A stretch of 64,000 bases of DNA from Pontiella sulfatireligans (lineage in GTDB: Bacteria; Verrucomicrobiota; Kiritimatiellia; Kiritimatiellales; Pontiellaceae): NCBI RefSeq assembly GCF_900890705.1, contig NZ_CAAHFH010000002.1, forward strand, positions 1,116,001 to 1,180,000, read 5' to 3'. Shown here one piece after another: positions 16,252 to 24,795 of the stretch. Positions within the stretch are counted from its first letter, which is position 1. The number at the start of each line of letters is the position of its first letter. Both the position numbers and the translations under genes were made by a program. The notes beneath the pieces were generated by a model. That model was not told where the DNA came from. It was given only the letters and a program-made list of their open reading frames with translations, and made no database searches.

Positions 16252-18000
16252 CTACATTCCTCGCGTTGCTCCAAGCCATTCTAGTATTTTTTGCTGGTAG
16301 GGAGTCGGGGTTGAGGTGGTTTTGAAGTCTCCTTTTTTATGGCCTTCCACTTTGACCCGCGAGCGGGTGATGGCGGATAGGGTGTTGAGAATGTCGCGAA
16401 AGCTCGATATGGGATGCTGCCCGTCCGGGGTGCGGCGGGTTTGGTCTTTTTTCTTGGCGGAGTCGGAGCGTTTGACGGGGTCGACGACGCTATCGCGTTC
16501 GGCCGCGGTTTCTTTTTGTTCGTCGGCGAAAAGCAGGGGCGCTAGCTGGCTGCGCATTTGGTGCTCGATGTGGTAGGCGAGCATGCAGATGAAGATGTGC
16601 GCGCGGACTCGGTTGTCAAGGCGGTGATAGATGGGGCGGACGTTTAGGTCGATGGATTTGAGGGAGCGGAAGGCGCGTTCGACCATTTCGAGGTTTTTAT
16701 AGTTGGCCACGAGTTCCTGGTCGGTCATACGGGTTTTGTCGACGCTGCTGCGGATGACATAGAGGCCGTCGGTGGCGGATTCGGAACGGATCTTTTCTTC
16801 GTTGCGGTCAAAGGCGAAGGTGTCGTCCTCGATGGTGAGGTTGAAGTGTTTCGCCATCTTTTTCTTGTTGATGATTTTGCCGACCTCCACCCCGATCGCA
16901 TCCTTGCCGCGCAGGGGTTTGTTTTTGCGTTCGACCTTTTTGATGATTTCGGCGAGAAGTTTTTCGGTGGCTTGCAAAAGGGCTTCGCGCCTTTTTGAGC
17001 GGCGTTTGGCGAGGTCGGGGTTGCGGCAGACGACGAGGCGTTCGTCCGGGTAGTCGGGGTGGGTTATGCTCGCGAGGTCGCATTCGTCGAAGAACGTGAG
17101 CTGGATGCTCCCGCACCGTTCAAGCTTTGCAATGGAGGCGGCATTGAGCGCCGTGATCCAGTCCGCGCCTTCTTCGTCGCGAAGGTATTCGTCGATGGCT
17201 TTTCCGCTGATCATTCCGCGGTCGCCAATGAAGATGACATTCTTGTGGTTGAAATCCTTTCGCACCCGTTCCACCGCTATGGGAAAGGCAATGCGGTCGC
17301 TTTCGTTCCCGGCCAGGACTTCGACGCCGACGGGCGTACCAGCGGTGTTGCAGTAGATTCCGTAGTTCACTTGCTTGCGATCCCCCCGATGATCGCGGGA
17401 ATACCCGAATTGGGCCAGCTCGCAGCATTGCCCCTCGAAATAGGAGGATGAAAGATCGAACAGTACGGGGGCGCCGTCGGCAAGATGCTTTTTCGCAAGT
17501 TTCTTTTGGATTTTATCCTGTCGTTCCAGCAGCCAATCCATTGCCGCATAGCACTCGTTTTCATGCAAATCCTCAAGGGAGAGTAGCTCGCCCAGAGAGG
17601 TTGAAGCGGTCTGGGGGTCGCAATGGCGAACCGTTGCGAGCTTGGAATCCCCGCTGATAATGCGATCAATAATCATCGCCGCAACCACATCCCTTTCACG
17701 GGAACGTTTTGAGTCGATCATGCCCAGCAGCCCCGACTTTTTCAGCACAGAATGGATGGCTGCAACATGGCCGTGCTGGCGGGCGTCATGAATGGATATG
17801 GCTTTTTCAAGAGATGCAATCCCTTCCGATGCCGGGATCGATTCGCCCTTGAGGGCCGCCCGAAGCGCCTCGACGAGTTCATCGGGCAATCCGCTCAGAT
17901 TAGCCACTGTTTTTTTTCGGACTTTTCCATTTTCCCGCCACGACTCCCGCAAGAGGACGGCGGGCGGAGAGTTTCGATTGGGCACTCGTTCTATATACAT
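16252..18000 (-). CDS. IS1634-type DDE transposase
   Basis: A transposase of 582 residues from the ATG at 18000 (MYIERVPNRNSPPAVLLRES), the usual family N-terminus; longer upstream frames look non-coding. Catalytic-domain landmarks are LFDLSSSYFEG (first Asp), VIFIGDRGMISG (second Asp) and NLEMVERAFRSLKSIDL (Glu region), in an IS4/IS1634-like fold. It appears full-length and uninterrupted, so it may be active. The terminal inverted repeats of the insertion sequence were not resolved by eye. Confidence 0.85.
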   Translation of the reverse strand: MYIERVPNRNSPPAVLLRESWRENGKVRKKTVANLSGLPDELVEALRAALKGESIPASEGIASLEKAISIHDARQHGHVAAIHSVLKKSGLLGMIDSKRSRERDVVAAMIIDRIISGDSKLATVRHCDPQTASTSLGELLSLEDLHENECYAAMDWLLERQDKIQKKLAKKHLADGAPVLFDLSSSYFEGQCCELAQFGYSRDHRGDRKQVNYGIYCNTAGTPVGVEVLAGNESDRIAFPIAVERVRKDFNHKNVIFIGDRGMISGKAIDEYLRDEEGADWITALNAASIAKLERCGSIQLTFFDECDLASITHPDYPDERLVVCRNPDLAKRRSKRREALLQATEKLLAEIIKKVERKNKPLRGKDAIGVEVGKIINKKKMAKHFNLTIEDDTFAFDRNEEKIRSESATDGLYVIRSSVDKTRMTDQELVANYKNLEMVERAFRSLKSIDLNVRPIYHRLDNRVRAHIFICMLAYHIEHQMRSQLAPLLFADEQKETAAERDSVVDPVKRSDSAKKKDQTRRTPDGQHPISSFRDILNTLSAITRSRVKVEGHKKGDFKTTSTPTPYQQKILEWLGATRGM

Positions 18001-18155
18001 GGCCGCACAATATGCGACATAGCGAAACATGCAAGCACTAAGTTTATGTTTACATGGGTACAGATTTTGAAAAACTTGGACATTCTTTTTGTTTAACTCA
18101 TTGAGTGCGAGAGGATTGCATCGCAGAAGGAGCCGTATTTCCTCAGAAGTTCGGA

Positions 18156-18374
18156 TTAAGACGCCCACTTCATGTTGAGCTTGCGGTCGGACGGAACGCA
18201 GTCGCGGAGGTAGAGGTTGATCAAGTTTTGGTATGGTATGCCCGTATCTTCCGCCATCGATTTGAAGTAGTCGATAATATCCTCCCCCATGCGGATGGTT
18301 ACTTGCTTCTTAAGTTGCTTGGCATAGGGATTCTTCCGGCTTTTCATTTTGGAGAGGTCATATTCTTTTTTCAT
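18156..18374 (-). CDS. brnA: BrnA-family antitoxin
   Basis: A protein of 72 residues, basic N-terminus followed by the ribbon-helix-helix-like segment KKQVTIRMGEDIIDYFKSMA and GIPYQNLINLYLRDCV, the BrnA pattern. In known systems BrnA dimers bind BrnT and repress the operon. It lies four bases downstream of the brnT frame. It is intact although its toxin partner is frameshifted. Confidence 0.82.
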   Translation of the reverse strand: MKKEYDLSKMKSRKNPYAKQLKKQVTIRMGEDIIDYFKSMAEDTGIPYQNLINLYLRDCVPSDRKLNMKWAS

Positions 18375-18378
18375 AGCA

Positions 18379-18659
18379 TCACCTGTAGAATTTCTTTTCG
18401 TTGTTTGTCGCCTTCCGAGCGGAAATGATCCGAATAACTGAATCATTTCCGCGATGGCAATAGCAGACCATGAGCATTCGCAGCTTAACGCTGTAACCGA
18501 GCATGAGAAACCGGTCTTCCCATTCCGAGTGCTCGTCATCGCAGAACTCAATGGCACGATCATCAAAGAATACCGTCTGCGCTTCCTCGAACGACACACC
18601 ATGCTTCTTTCGATTGCTCTCGCTCTTGGATTCATCCCAATCGACTTAACCTTATCCAT
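18379..18659 (-). pseudogene. brnT: BrnT-family toxin with a 1-nt frameshift near the start
   Basis: The BrnT core is complete in one frame: SFEEAQTVFFDDRAIEF, DDEHSEWEDRFLMLGYS, IRIISARKATNNEKKFY. Upstream this frame reads DWDESKSESNRKKHGV, the family N-terminus, but meets TAA before any start. The ATG at 18659 (MDKVK) is in another frame. Adding one T between 18645 and 18644 joins them as MDKVKFDWDESKSE, the family consensus. A single-base deletion therefore probably inactivates the toxin. An internal GTG at 18597 could give a truncated product. Confidence 0.75.
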
Positions 18660-18675
18660 AACGACAGCGTATGAC

Positions 18676-18681
18676 ATTATA
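18676..18681 (-). promoter_or_regulatory. Predicted -10 box of the brnTA operon
   Basis: A perfect TATAAT on the minus strand ends 17 bases upstream of the brnT ATG. No good -35 hexamer lies at standard spacing. Confidence 0.4.
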
Positions 18682-18841
18682 ACTACAATTCGAGATCCAA
18701 TCCGCCGATTTTGCATGGGCGGGGAGAAAGGCTTGAAAAACCGCATTCAACATCAGGCAAAACGAACTTGTTGATCGGCGGATTCGCGCTATATTCCAGT
18801 AATACAAAATACGCAGTACGTATTACTGCCTTATTAAACTT

Positions 18842-19150
18842 ATGCAACAAACGGAAAAATATTGGAACATGATCTTGCGCGGCGCGATGTCCATCGTGGC
18901 CGTAATGTTGCTGGTGGGCGTCATTCTGGCCTTCTCGCCGAAGGTCAAGCAGCTGCAGGCCTACCAAAACACCAACGACATGCTGCAGCAGCGCATCGAT
19001 GTAACCGTAACCGCTGAAAGAGAACTCAAGGAAAAGCAGCGGCGCTTCCTCTCCGACCCAGCCTTTGTTGAAAAAGTGGCGCACGAAGTCGGCTACGCGC
19101 GCGCCGGAGAAACCATTTTCCATTTCCCTGAAGAAACGGGTTCCCGCTAA
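18842..19150 (+). CDS. FtsB/DivIC-type septum formation initiator
   Basis: A protein of 102 residues: short cytoplasmic N-terminus, one membrane helix (about 14-31), a coiled coil (about 33-70) and the conserved periplasmic end FVEKVAHEVGYARAGETIFHFPE. This is the FtsB/DivIC layout; the protein joins FtsL and FtsQ in the divisome. The leader carries heptamer-like TACGCAG/TACGTAT/TACTGCC repeats at about 18805-18827. The ribosome binding site is weak. Confidence 0.85.
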   Translation: MQQTEKYWNMILRGAMSIVAVMLLVGVILAFSPKVKQLQAYQNTNDMLQQRIDVTVTAERELKEKQRRFLSDPAFVEKVAHEVGYARAGETIFHFPEETGSR

Positions 19151-19171
19151 TTTCCGAATTTAGACTTTAGA

Positions 19172-20644
19172 TTGCCGATTTTCGGATGGGCTGTGCCCTC
19201 GCCCCCTAAGATAAAAACTGTCGGAGACCCACAAATAAAAAATCAGCATTCAGCAATCAAAAATAGCCCCGCCCCCATTGCCTGGGCCATTGCCGGCTCC
19301 GACTCCGGCGGAGGCGCCGGCATTCAGGCCGACCTCAAAGTGATGAGCGCCTTCGGCGTGCATGGATGCTCCGTCATCACCGCGCTCACTGCACAAAACA
19401 CCCTCGGCGTCCAATCCTCAGAACCCGTCTCCGATGCCATGCTCCGCGCCCAGCTTCAGTCACTGGAAACCGACCTCCCACCCGCCGTCATCAAAACCGG
19501 CATGCTCGGCAGCGCCGACACCTGCAGTATCCTAGCCGATTTTTTAGGCAAGCTTCAGGTTTCCAGTTTCCAGTTTCCAGTTCCACCGGTCCTCGTCTGC
19601 GACCCCGTGCTCAAATCCACCTCCGGCTCCAACCTGCTCGACCCCGAGGCCCTCGGCATCCTCGTCCAGAGCCTGTTTCCAAGGGTGGATATCCTTACCC
19701 CGAACCTTCCCGAGGCGGAAAAACTGATTGGCAGAAAAATCGAATCCATTGAACAAGCGGCGGATCTGATTTTAGCGATGGGCGTAAAGTCGGTGCTAAT
19801 CAAAGGCGGCCATGCCGAAGGCGGCGAGTGCCGCGACTTTTGGAGCGACGGCACCCAAACGCTCTGGCTTTCCAGCCCGCGCATCGAAACCCCGTCTACA
19901 CACGGCACCGGATGCATACTTGCATCAGCCATTGCATCGGTGCTGGCGCGCGGGCAGGAAATGGCCGAAGCCGTCATAACGGCAAAAACATTTCTAAACC
20001 AATGCCTCAAATCCCCCGCCAACCTAGGCGCAGGCCATGGTCCAATGCTGATCGAACCCTTCAGAAACAATTCTGATGATCGCCCGTATGTTGTGGCCGG
20101 AGGCGGCGGCTCCGCTCCCCGCAAAGCTGTAGATGGAGGCGGCGACTCCGCTGCGCAGAATCCGGAGTCACCGCCTCCGGCTACAACAGAACATTCCCAC
20201 CTCCGCCGCCTATCCAAGATTTTCGTCAGCGACCCTGCATATTTCGTCACGACCTGCACAAAGAACCGCCGAAGACTACTCGACAACCCAACGGTCCACC
20301 AGATCCTGCGCGAAGAGTGGGAAGGCGCATTAGACCGTCACGGCTGGGCCTTCGGCTCGTATGTCGTGATGCCGGACCATATCCATTTTTTCTGCAAACC
20401 AACACCTGAGGCCTGCAAGCTTTCAGAGCTGATGCAGCATTGGAAGGAATGGACCAGCAAACGCATCAAGCAGGAGTTGCTGCTGGACGATACGGTTTGG
20501 CAGGAAGAGTTCTTCGACCACCTGCTGCGCTCGCACGAAAGCTATTCGGAAAAATGGAACTACGTCGAGCAAAACCCGGTGCGAGCGGGATTGGCGGCGA
20601 CTGCGGCCGACTGGCCCTACGCCGGATTCATTCACTACAAGTAA
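19172..20644 (+). CDS. ThiD (HMP-P kinase) fused to a REP-associated tyrosine transposase
   Basis: One open frame of 490 codons with two unrelated domains. Residues about 38-300 are hydroxymethylpyrimidine(phosphate) kinase of thiamin synthesis: IAGSDSGGGAGIQADLKVM, VIKTGMLGS, LTPNLPEAEKL and the catalytic STHGTGC. Residues about 308-338 are translated REP repeats. Residues about 345-490 are a RAYT (Y1/HUH family): YVVMPDHIHFF with HUH His403/His405 and WNYVEQNPVRAGL with Tyr464. The start is uncertain: TTG at 19172 or GTG at 19193. There is no ATG before either domain, and the N-terminus and residues 130-138 are encoded by heptameric repeats. Whether a fusion protein is made is unknown. Confidence 0.8.
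   Translation: MPIFGWAVPSPPKIKTVGDPQIKNQHSAIKNSPAPIAWAIAGSDSGGGAGIQADLKVMSAFGVHGCSVITALTAQNTLGVQSSEPVSDAMLRAQLQSLETDLPPAVIKTGMLGSADTCSILADFLGKLQVSSFQFPVPPVLVCDPVLKSTSGSNLLDPEALGILVQSLFPRVDILTPNLPEAEKLIGRKIESIEQAADLILAMGVKSVLIKGGHAEGGECRDFWSDGTQTLWLSSPRIETPSTHGTGCILASAIASVLARGQEMAEAVITAKTFLNQCLKSPANLGAGHGPMLIEPFRNNSDDRPYVVAGGGGSAPRKAVDGGGDSAAQNPESPPPATTEHSHLRRLSKIFVSDPAYFVTTCTKNRRRLLDNPTVHQILREEWEGALDRHGWAFGSYVVMPDHIHFFCKPTPEACKLSELMQHWKEWTSKRIKQELLLDDTVWQEEFFDHLLRSHESYSEKWNYVEQNPVRAGLAATAADWPYAGFIHYK
20093..20184. repeat. REP array (family A) inside the ThiD-RAYT linker
   Basis: Three REP units lie at 20093-20115 (GTGG variant), 20129-20151 and, inverted, 20162-20184. The unit is GTAG, then an imperfect hairpin (GCGGAG or CCGGAG, seven bases, CTCCGC or CTCCGG). 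The reading frame passes through all of them, giving Gly/Ala/Pro-rich residues. Confidence 0.85.
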
Positions 20645-20667
20645 TAGACTCCGCTCCCCGCAAAGCT

Positions 20668-20822
20668 GTAGGCGGAGGCGGCGACTCCGCGCCATGCAAA
20701 GCTGTAGGCGGAGGCGGCAACTCCGCTCCCCGCAATGCTGTAGGCGGAGGCGGCGACTCCGCTGCGCAGAATCCGGAGTCAACGCCTCCGGCTACAGTTC
20801 CGGAGTCAACGCCTCCGGCGGC
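20668..20822. repeat. REP array (family A) downstream of the RAYT domain
   Basis: Three direct units at 20668-20690, 20704-20726 and 20740-20762 are followed by two inverted units at 20773-20795 and 20800-20822 (the last without GTAG). The spacer sequence CTCCGCTCCCCGCAA before GTAG also occurs in the upstream array. The RAYT is thus bracketed by its probable substrates, the layout known for bacterial RAYT loci. Confidence 0.9.
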
Positions 20823-20829
20823 AACAACA

Positions 20830-22119
20830 TTAAAACGTCGTAAGGCCGGCGATGGCGGCGCCAACGACGGGCGCATCTTCAATCTGAATACAACGAATGT
20901 GAAGGCCGCGTTCGCTCAGCATCGTTTTCAAATGCGCCTGCACTTTGTCGGCGAGCTGATAGGTTTTGTAGTAGGTCGATCCGTCAATGTTGATGCAGAC
21001 CGGATGCTCCGGATCCTGCCCGGCGCCGCTCTTAACCACCGAAGCAAGCAAGTTGACGGCCGTGAGCAGCGCCGCACGGTCGACCACCGCAGTGAAAACG
21101 GTTTTCATGATTTCGCGGTCGCCATCCGTAAAGGCCTCGCTTTCAAGTACGCCGGTGTCGCGGCCATTATCTGCCGCCAGATTGTCGATATGGATGGTGG
21201 AGAGGTCTTTCATGATGGAGAGCGCTGCACCGCCGGCGTTGGAAAAAACATTTTCCGAGGCCAGCTCCTGCAGCAGCTCCAGCGTAATCGGCCCCATGTA
21301 GACGCCCGAGATGGTTTTCTCAAAAATATGCCCTCCGGGATTCTCGCTTTGCTCATCGAGCTGCAGGTCTAATGCGCCGCGCTTGAACGAGGCGAACCCG
21401 CCCGATTCAACATTGATCACCTGCGAACCGGCGCCGAGGTAGCCATCGAGCTTGCCGATGTTTTCGTTTTGCTCCACATAGGCGGTATTGGTGCCCGTGC
21501 CGAGAATAAAGCCGACATAGGAGGAGGCGCAAAAGGCCTGTCCCTGCGCAAGTCCGGCCAGCAGGCAGGCCACCGTATCATTCAGAACCACCACCCTCTT
21601 TTCGAAGATGCCGCGTTCTCCCAGGGCATCGATCAGCCCGGCGCCAATGTGCTTGCCGACCAGTTCGGGAATCTTGATCTCTTTGGTCCAGTGCAGCAAC
21701 CGCCCGTCAAAGTCGGGCATAATGGCGGCGGGGTAGGAAAAGCAGAAGCCGATGTTTTCAAACTCGTCTCTCAATGGCTCCAGCGCATCGACCAGTACGC
21801 CATAGAATTCGACGATGGAAATTTCGTGGTCGCGTCCCGGCATCGCCTGCTTGGTGAAATTGGAAAGTTCGATTTTACCTTGTTCGTTAAAGCGAGCAAT
21901 GCAGATGCGCAGGTTCGTGCCGCCGGCATCAATGACCGCCACCGGTTTGCCGGCTGGAACCTGCCCGGCAGTGCCGACATAGGCGGGAATCATGGCCAGT
22001 GAACTGGCCTCGCCGTTGAGCCCTTTTTCCATTTCATCCAAGAAATGGGCCAACAAGGTGTCGGCATCATAGGCCTCCGCCGAAATCTTCTGACCCTTCA
22101 ACCAAGCGCGAATATCCAT
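20830..22119 (-). CDS. Hexokinase-family sugar kinase (eukaryotic type)
   Basis: An ATP-dependent hexose kinase of 429 residues with the actin-like ATPase fold. Visible are VAVIDAGGTNLRICIARF (phosphate-1 loop), FCFSYPAAI (sugar-binding region), LNDTVACLLAG (catalytic Asp) and YVGFILGTGTNTAYVE. These match the hexokinase family rather than the ROK or glucokinase families usual in bacteria. The probable role is glucose phosphorylation in the cytosol. Its 3' end lies eight bases from the REP array. Confidence 0.88.
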   Translation of the reverse strand: MDIRAWLKGQKISAEAYDADTLLAHFLDEMEKGLNGEASSLAMIPAYVGTAGQVPAGKPVAVIDAGGTNLRICIARFNEQGKIELSNFTKQAMPGRDHEISIVEFYGVLVDALEPLRDEFENIGFCFSYPAAIMPDFDGRLLHWTKEIKIPELVGKHIGAGLIDALGERGIFEKRVVVLNDTVACLLAGLAQGQAFCASSYVGFILGTGTNTAYVEQNENIGKLDGYLGAGSQVINVESGGFASFKRGALDLQLDEQSENPGGHIFEKTISGVYMGPITLELLQELASENVFSNAGGAALSIMKDLSTIHIDNLAADNGRDTGVLESEAFTDGDREIMKTVFTAVVDRAALLTAVNLLASVVKSGAGQDPEHPVCINIDGSTYYKTYQLADKVQAHLKTMLSERGLHIRCIQIEDAPVVGAAIAGLTTF

Positions 22120-22168
22120 TTTAAATCCCCCGTAAAAGCGACATTAAAACACACTCCGCAGCAGGGCT

Positions 22169-23167
22169 TCAAGGTGCTTCTGGGTTGAGACGTCCACCAA
22201 AATAATAACGAACCGCAGAAACCATCCATGGCCAAAGGCGGGAGGCCGGTTCGGCTTCGAGCTCCTGCTGCATCCGCTCCGGCAATTCCGGAAAAAAATC
22301 GAGGCCGGTGCGCTGCTCAATCTCGTCGATGCTTACGAGGCGCTTTTTGATGCGAGTATAGGGCGGGCAGCGTTTTTCAACAAGGAAGGCCAGCACGCGC
22401 AGCCGCCCGTCGTGCTCGTCGGCGATGATCTTGTAGTAGTGCGAAGGAACGGGCACGCCGGAGTCGAGTTTTTCAACCGTTTTTTCAAAGACCGGCCCGC
22501 AGATCACCCAGACCTCGCCAAAATAGCGGCCGTAGCGCTTGGCAACGTGCATTTCGAGATCCTTCCACATGCCGCGGTTCACATACGGCGTCTGCGGGAT
22601 AATGTTGGACATCAGAAAGGTTTCCTTCTGGGCCTGTTCGCCGTAGCGCGTGGCGATGGCATAGTTCGGCGCCATGTGCCCGCGGTCGAAGCCGGAGTGG
22701 GTATAGTCGCCCTGCACGACCTTTGCGCGGGTGCGCGCATCCGATGGGAAGCCGGACGGGCGTTTGCCGGACGACAGCCGCGGCACATCAAATACGCGGT
22801 ATGCCGACCACAGCGGATTGCGCATCGACTCGCTGTAGCCCACCGTGTAGCCGCGGTTGTCCAGCCGCTCCGCCTTGCCCCAAAACTGGAACCCCTGCGA
22901 CGGATAACCGCCGTACACATGGTCGCCGCGCCCTTTTCTTTCCAGCTCCGCCTGCGCATCTCGGCCGAACAACGCCAGCCCATCCCAGCCCTGAAAAATT
23001 CTGAATCCGCTGCGCTGCAATGCGCGGTCAATCTTCGGCACGCGTCGGTAGACCGGCTCCCTCACCTTCCACGGCAAGAGATAGTAAGTAATCGATACAG
23101 CTCCATACACAATCAGGATAGAGAAGCCCGTCTTCCAACGTCTGAATCTTAATATCCGTCTCAGCAT
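22169..23167 (-). CDS. Membrane-anchored DNA/RNA non-specific endonuclease (NucA family)
   Basis: A protein of 332 residues with an N-terminal membrane helix (about 14-31) that probably anchors it facing the periplasm. The beta-beta-alpha-metal nuclease domain has the catalytic motif DRGHMAPN and the Mg-binding Asn helix (LMSNIIPQTPYVNRGMW), then VICGPVF and PSHYYKII. Family members degrade DNA and RNA for scavenging or defence. The start lies six bases from the glycosyltransferase stop. Confidence 0.88.
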   Translation of the reverse strand: MLRRILRFRRWKTGFSILIVYGAVSITYYLLPWKVREPVYRRVPKIDRALQRSGFRIFQGWDGLALFGRDAQAELERKGRGDHVYGGYPSQGFQFWGKAERLDNRGYTVGYSESMRNPLWSAYRVFDVPRLSSGKRPSGFPSDARTRAKVVQGDYTHSGFDRGHMAPNYAIATRYGEQAQKETFLMSNIIPQTPYVNRGMWKDLEMHVAKRYGRYFGEVWVICGPVFEKTVEKLDSGVPVPSHYYKIIADEHDGRLRVLAFLVEKRCPPYTRIKKRLVSIDEIEQRTGLDFFPELPERMQQELEAEPASRLWPWMVSAVRYYFGGRLNPEAP

Positions 23168-23173
23168 CTCCGC

Positions 23174-24631
23174 TTATTCCTTCGCTTGAATTCCAAGGCC
23201 CGCCAGAAAGCCGCGCCGGTAATATGCATCCAATTCACGCCCGTTGCGACGAAGCGCCCGCTTTTCATAGCGCTCCATAAAACGCGGTTCGCTGTGCAGC
23301 CCCTGCAGCACCAGCGCATCAAATTCGGCCGAATCGCCGCACAGCAGCACGTCGGGCATCCAACGATAAAAGACAACCTTGCTGAACCCCGTATGATTCT
23401 TAAAGCCCGTGTGCGGCCCTGGTGCGTGCGCCATTTCGGTGGAGTTGAGCCCCATCAAATCCTGTACGGTTCCCGCATAAGCCAGCTTGCTCCCGCCGGC
23501 CGTAATCACGGCGACGGTCGGCCAATCCGCCAAATCGCTGAACATGGCCGTCAGCGCCTCCCCGTTCGCGCGCCCTTCCCTCGCAATCCTGAACTCGTGC
23601 TCCAGGTTGGCCGTGGCAGGAAACAGCAGCCACCCGACCGCCAACAGCACGACCGGCACGGTCTTCATCACCCGTGGACAGAAATTAGAGGACCATTGCA
23701 GCCACTCGCGCGCAACCAGCAAACAGAGCAGCGGCCACAGCGGCTGAAAAAAGCGGTAGGCCCCGAAATGGTCGCCCCCCACCAGCACCGGAATACCAAG
23801 CCCCGGAAGCAGCGCCAGCGCAACCCAGAATCCCGGCCCGCGCCTAGCCAGCACCACGCACAAAAAAAGCAAGGCCAGCAGCGCCGCCGGATTGCTGAAC
23901 GCATAGCCGAACAGATAGCCCAGTCCGCTCCAGATATTGGAAAACAGATCGGGCGACACTTTGGCGTAGTAGGTGTTGGGCACGGGGTAGCCAAAATAGG
24001 AAAGCCGGAAGCCAACCAGCGCGAGCAACGATGCCCCGAATACCGCCGCAGGCCAAAGCGCGGACTTCCACCCTTTGCTAAAAGCAAGGATCAGGCACGC
24101 CCACGCGCCCCACGCTATCGACTCTGGACGGGTGAGCACCAGCAGCGGCAGCAACAGGCAAACCGCCACCGTGCGCCGCTCCGCCACGGCCAACACCAGC
24201 AGCGTGACCAGCAGGCACCACAGTCCGGATTCCATCAGCGTCGTCTGGCACCAGGCAAACCAGGCCGGCGACGCCCCCAGCAGCGCCAAATACAGCACCG
24301 GCCGTTCCGTACGGCGCAGGCAAGCCGCCGCCGCCGCGCCGCAGAACAACACGTTGAGCAGCAAAAGCGGAACCGGCACACTTGCGCAAGTGTGCCAGAA
24401 GACGGAACAGATCAATGTCCAAAGCATCGAGGTGAAACCCTCCACACGCTCTCCGCCCACGTTGTAGACAAAGCCGTGGCCCTCTGCAAAGTTGCGGGCA
24501 TAGACCAAAAAGATGTCGGCGTCGTCGATCCCCGTCGCCGGCCGCCCCAGCAGCCACCACACCAGCGCACCGCCCAGCAGGACGGTCAGCAGGCCAAAAA
24601 AAGCCGCTTGGATGGGTTTCATTTTCGTCAT
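23174..24631 (-). CDS. Polytopic membrane glycosyltransferase (GT-C type)
   Basis: A protein of 485 residues with about ten hydrophobic helices. The first extracytoplasmic loop has [19 protein letters not shown] and [12 protein letters not shown], the acidic motif region of GT-C enzymes using polyprenyl-linked sugars (similar to arabinofuranosyl and mannosyltransferases). The C-terminal part is soluble. The acceptor is unknown; cell-surface glycan or protein glycosylation is likely. Probably cotranscribed with the nuclease gene. Confidence 0.75.
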   Translation of the reverse strand: MTKMKPIQAAFFGLLTVLLGGALVWWLLGRPATGIDDADIFLVYARNFAEGHGFVYNVGGERVEGFTSMLWTLICSVFWHTCASVPVPLLLLNVLFCGAAAAACLRRTERPVLYLALLGASPAWFAWCQTTLMESGLWCLLVTLLVLAVAERRTVAVCLLLPLLVLTRPESIAWGAWACLILAFSKGWKSALWPAAVFGASLLALVGFRLSYFGYPVPNTYYAKVSPDLFSNIWSGLGYLFGYAFSNPAALLALLFLCVVLARRGPGFWVALALLPGLGIPVLVGGDHFGAYRFFQPLWPLLCLLVAREWLQWSSNFCPRVMKTVPVVLLAVGWLLFPATANLEHEFRIAREGRANGEALTAMFSDLADWPTVAVITAGGSKLAYAGTVQDLMGLNSTEMAHAPGPHTGFKNHTGFSKVVFYRWMPDVLLCGDSAEFDALVLQGLHSEPRFMERYEKRALRRNGRELDAYYRRGFLAGLGIQAKE

Positions 24632-24660
24632 CTCATCAATCTACTTCATCAATCGGCGCT

Positions 24661-24675
24661 TTCCAAGGATTGGAA
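24661..24675. repeat. Palindrome TTCCAA-GGA-TTGGAA between divergent genes
   Basis: A perfect 6+3+6 palindrome in the gap between the glycosyltransferase and the helicase. Related palindromes lie at 36646-36664 and 57335-57353. Confidence 0.5.
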
Positions 24676-24717
24676 CCGCCTTACCGCCTGTGCTAAAACC
24701 TCCGCTTTACGGAAACC

Positions 24718-24790
24718 GTGACGAGTGAAACATGAAGCGTGATGGCTCGTTGCGAAATATTGAATCACGCATCAACTTTCACGAATCACT
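24718..24790. repeat. Heptamer-periodic tract upstream of the helicase gene
   Basis: From GTGACGA GTGAAAC onward the sequence can be read in 7-base steps of the form RTGANNN and then its inverse (AATCACG, GAATCAC). Degeneracy is high, so this is a weaker member of the heptamer class. Confidence 0.45.
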
Positions 24791-24795
24791 ATACT

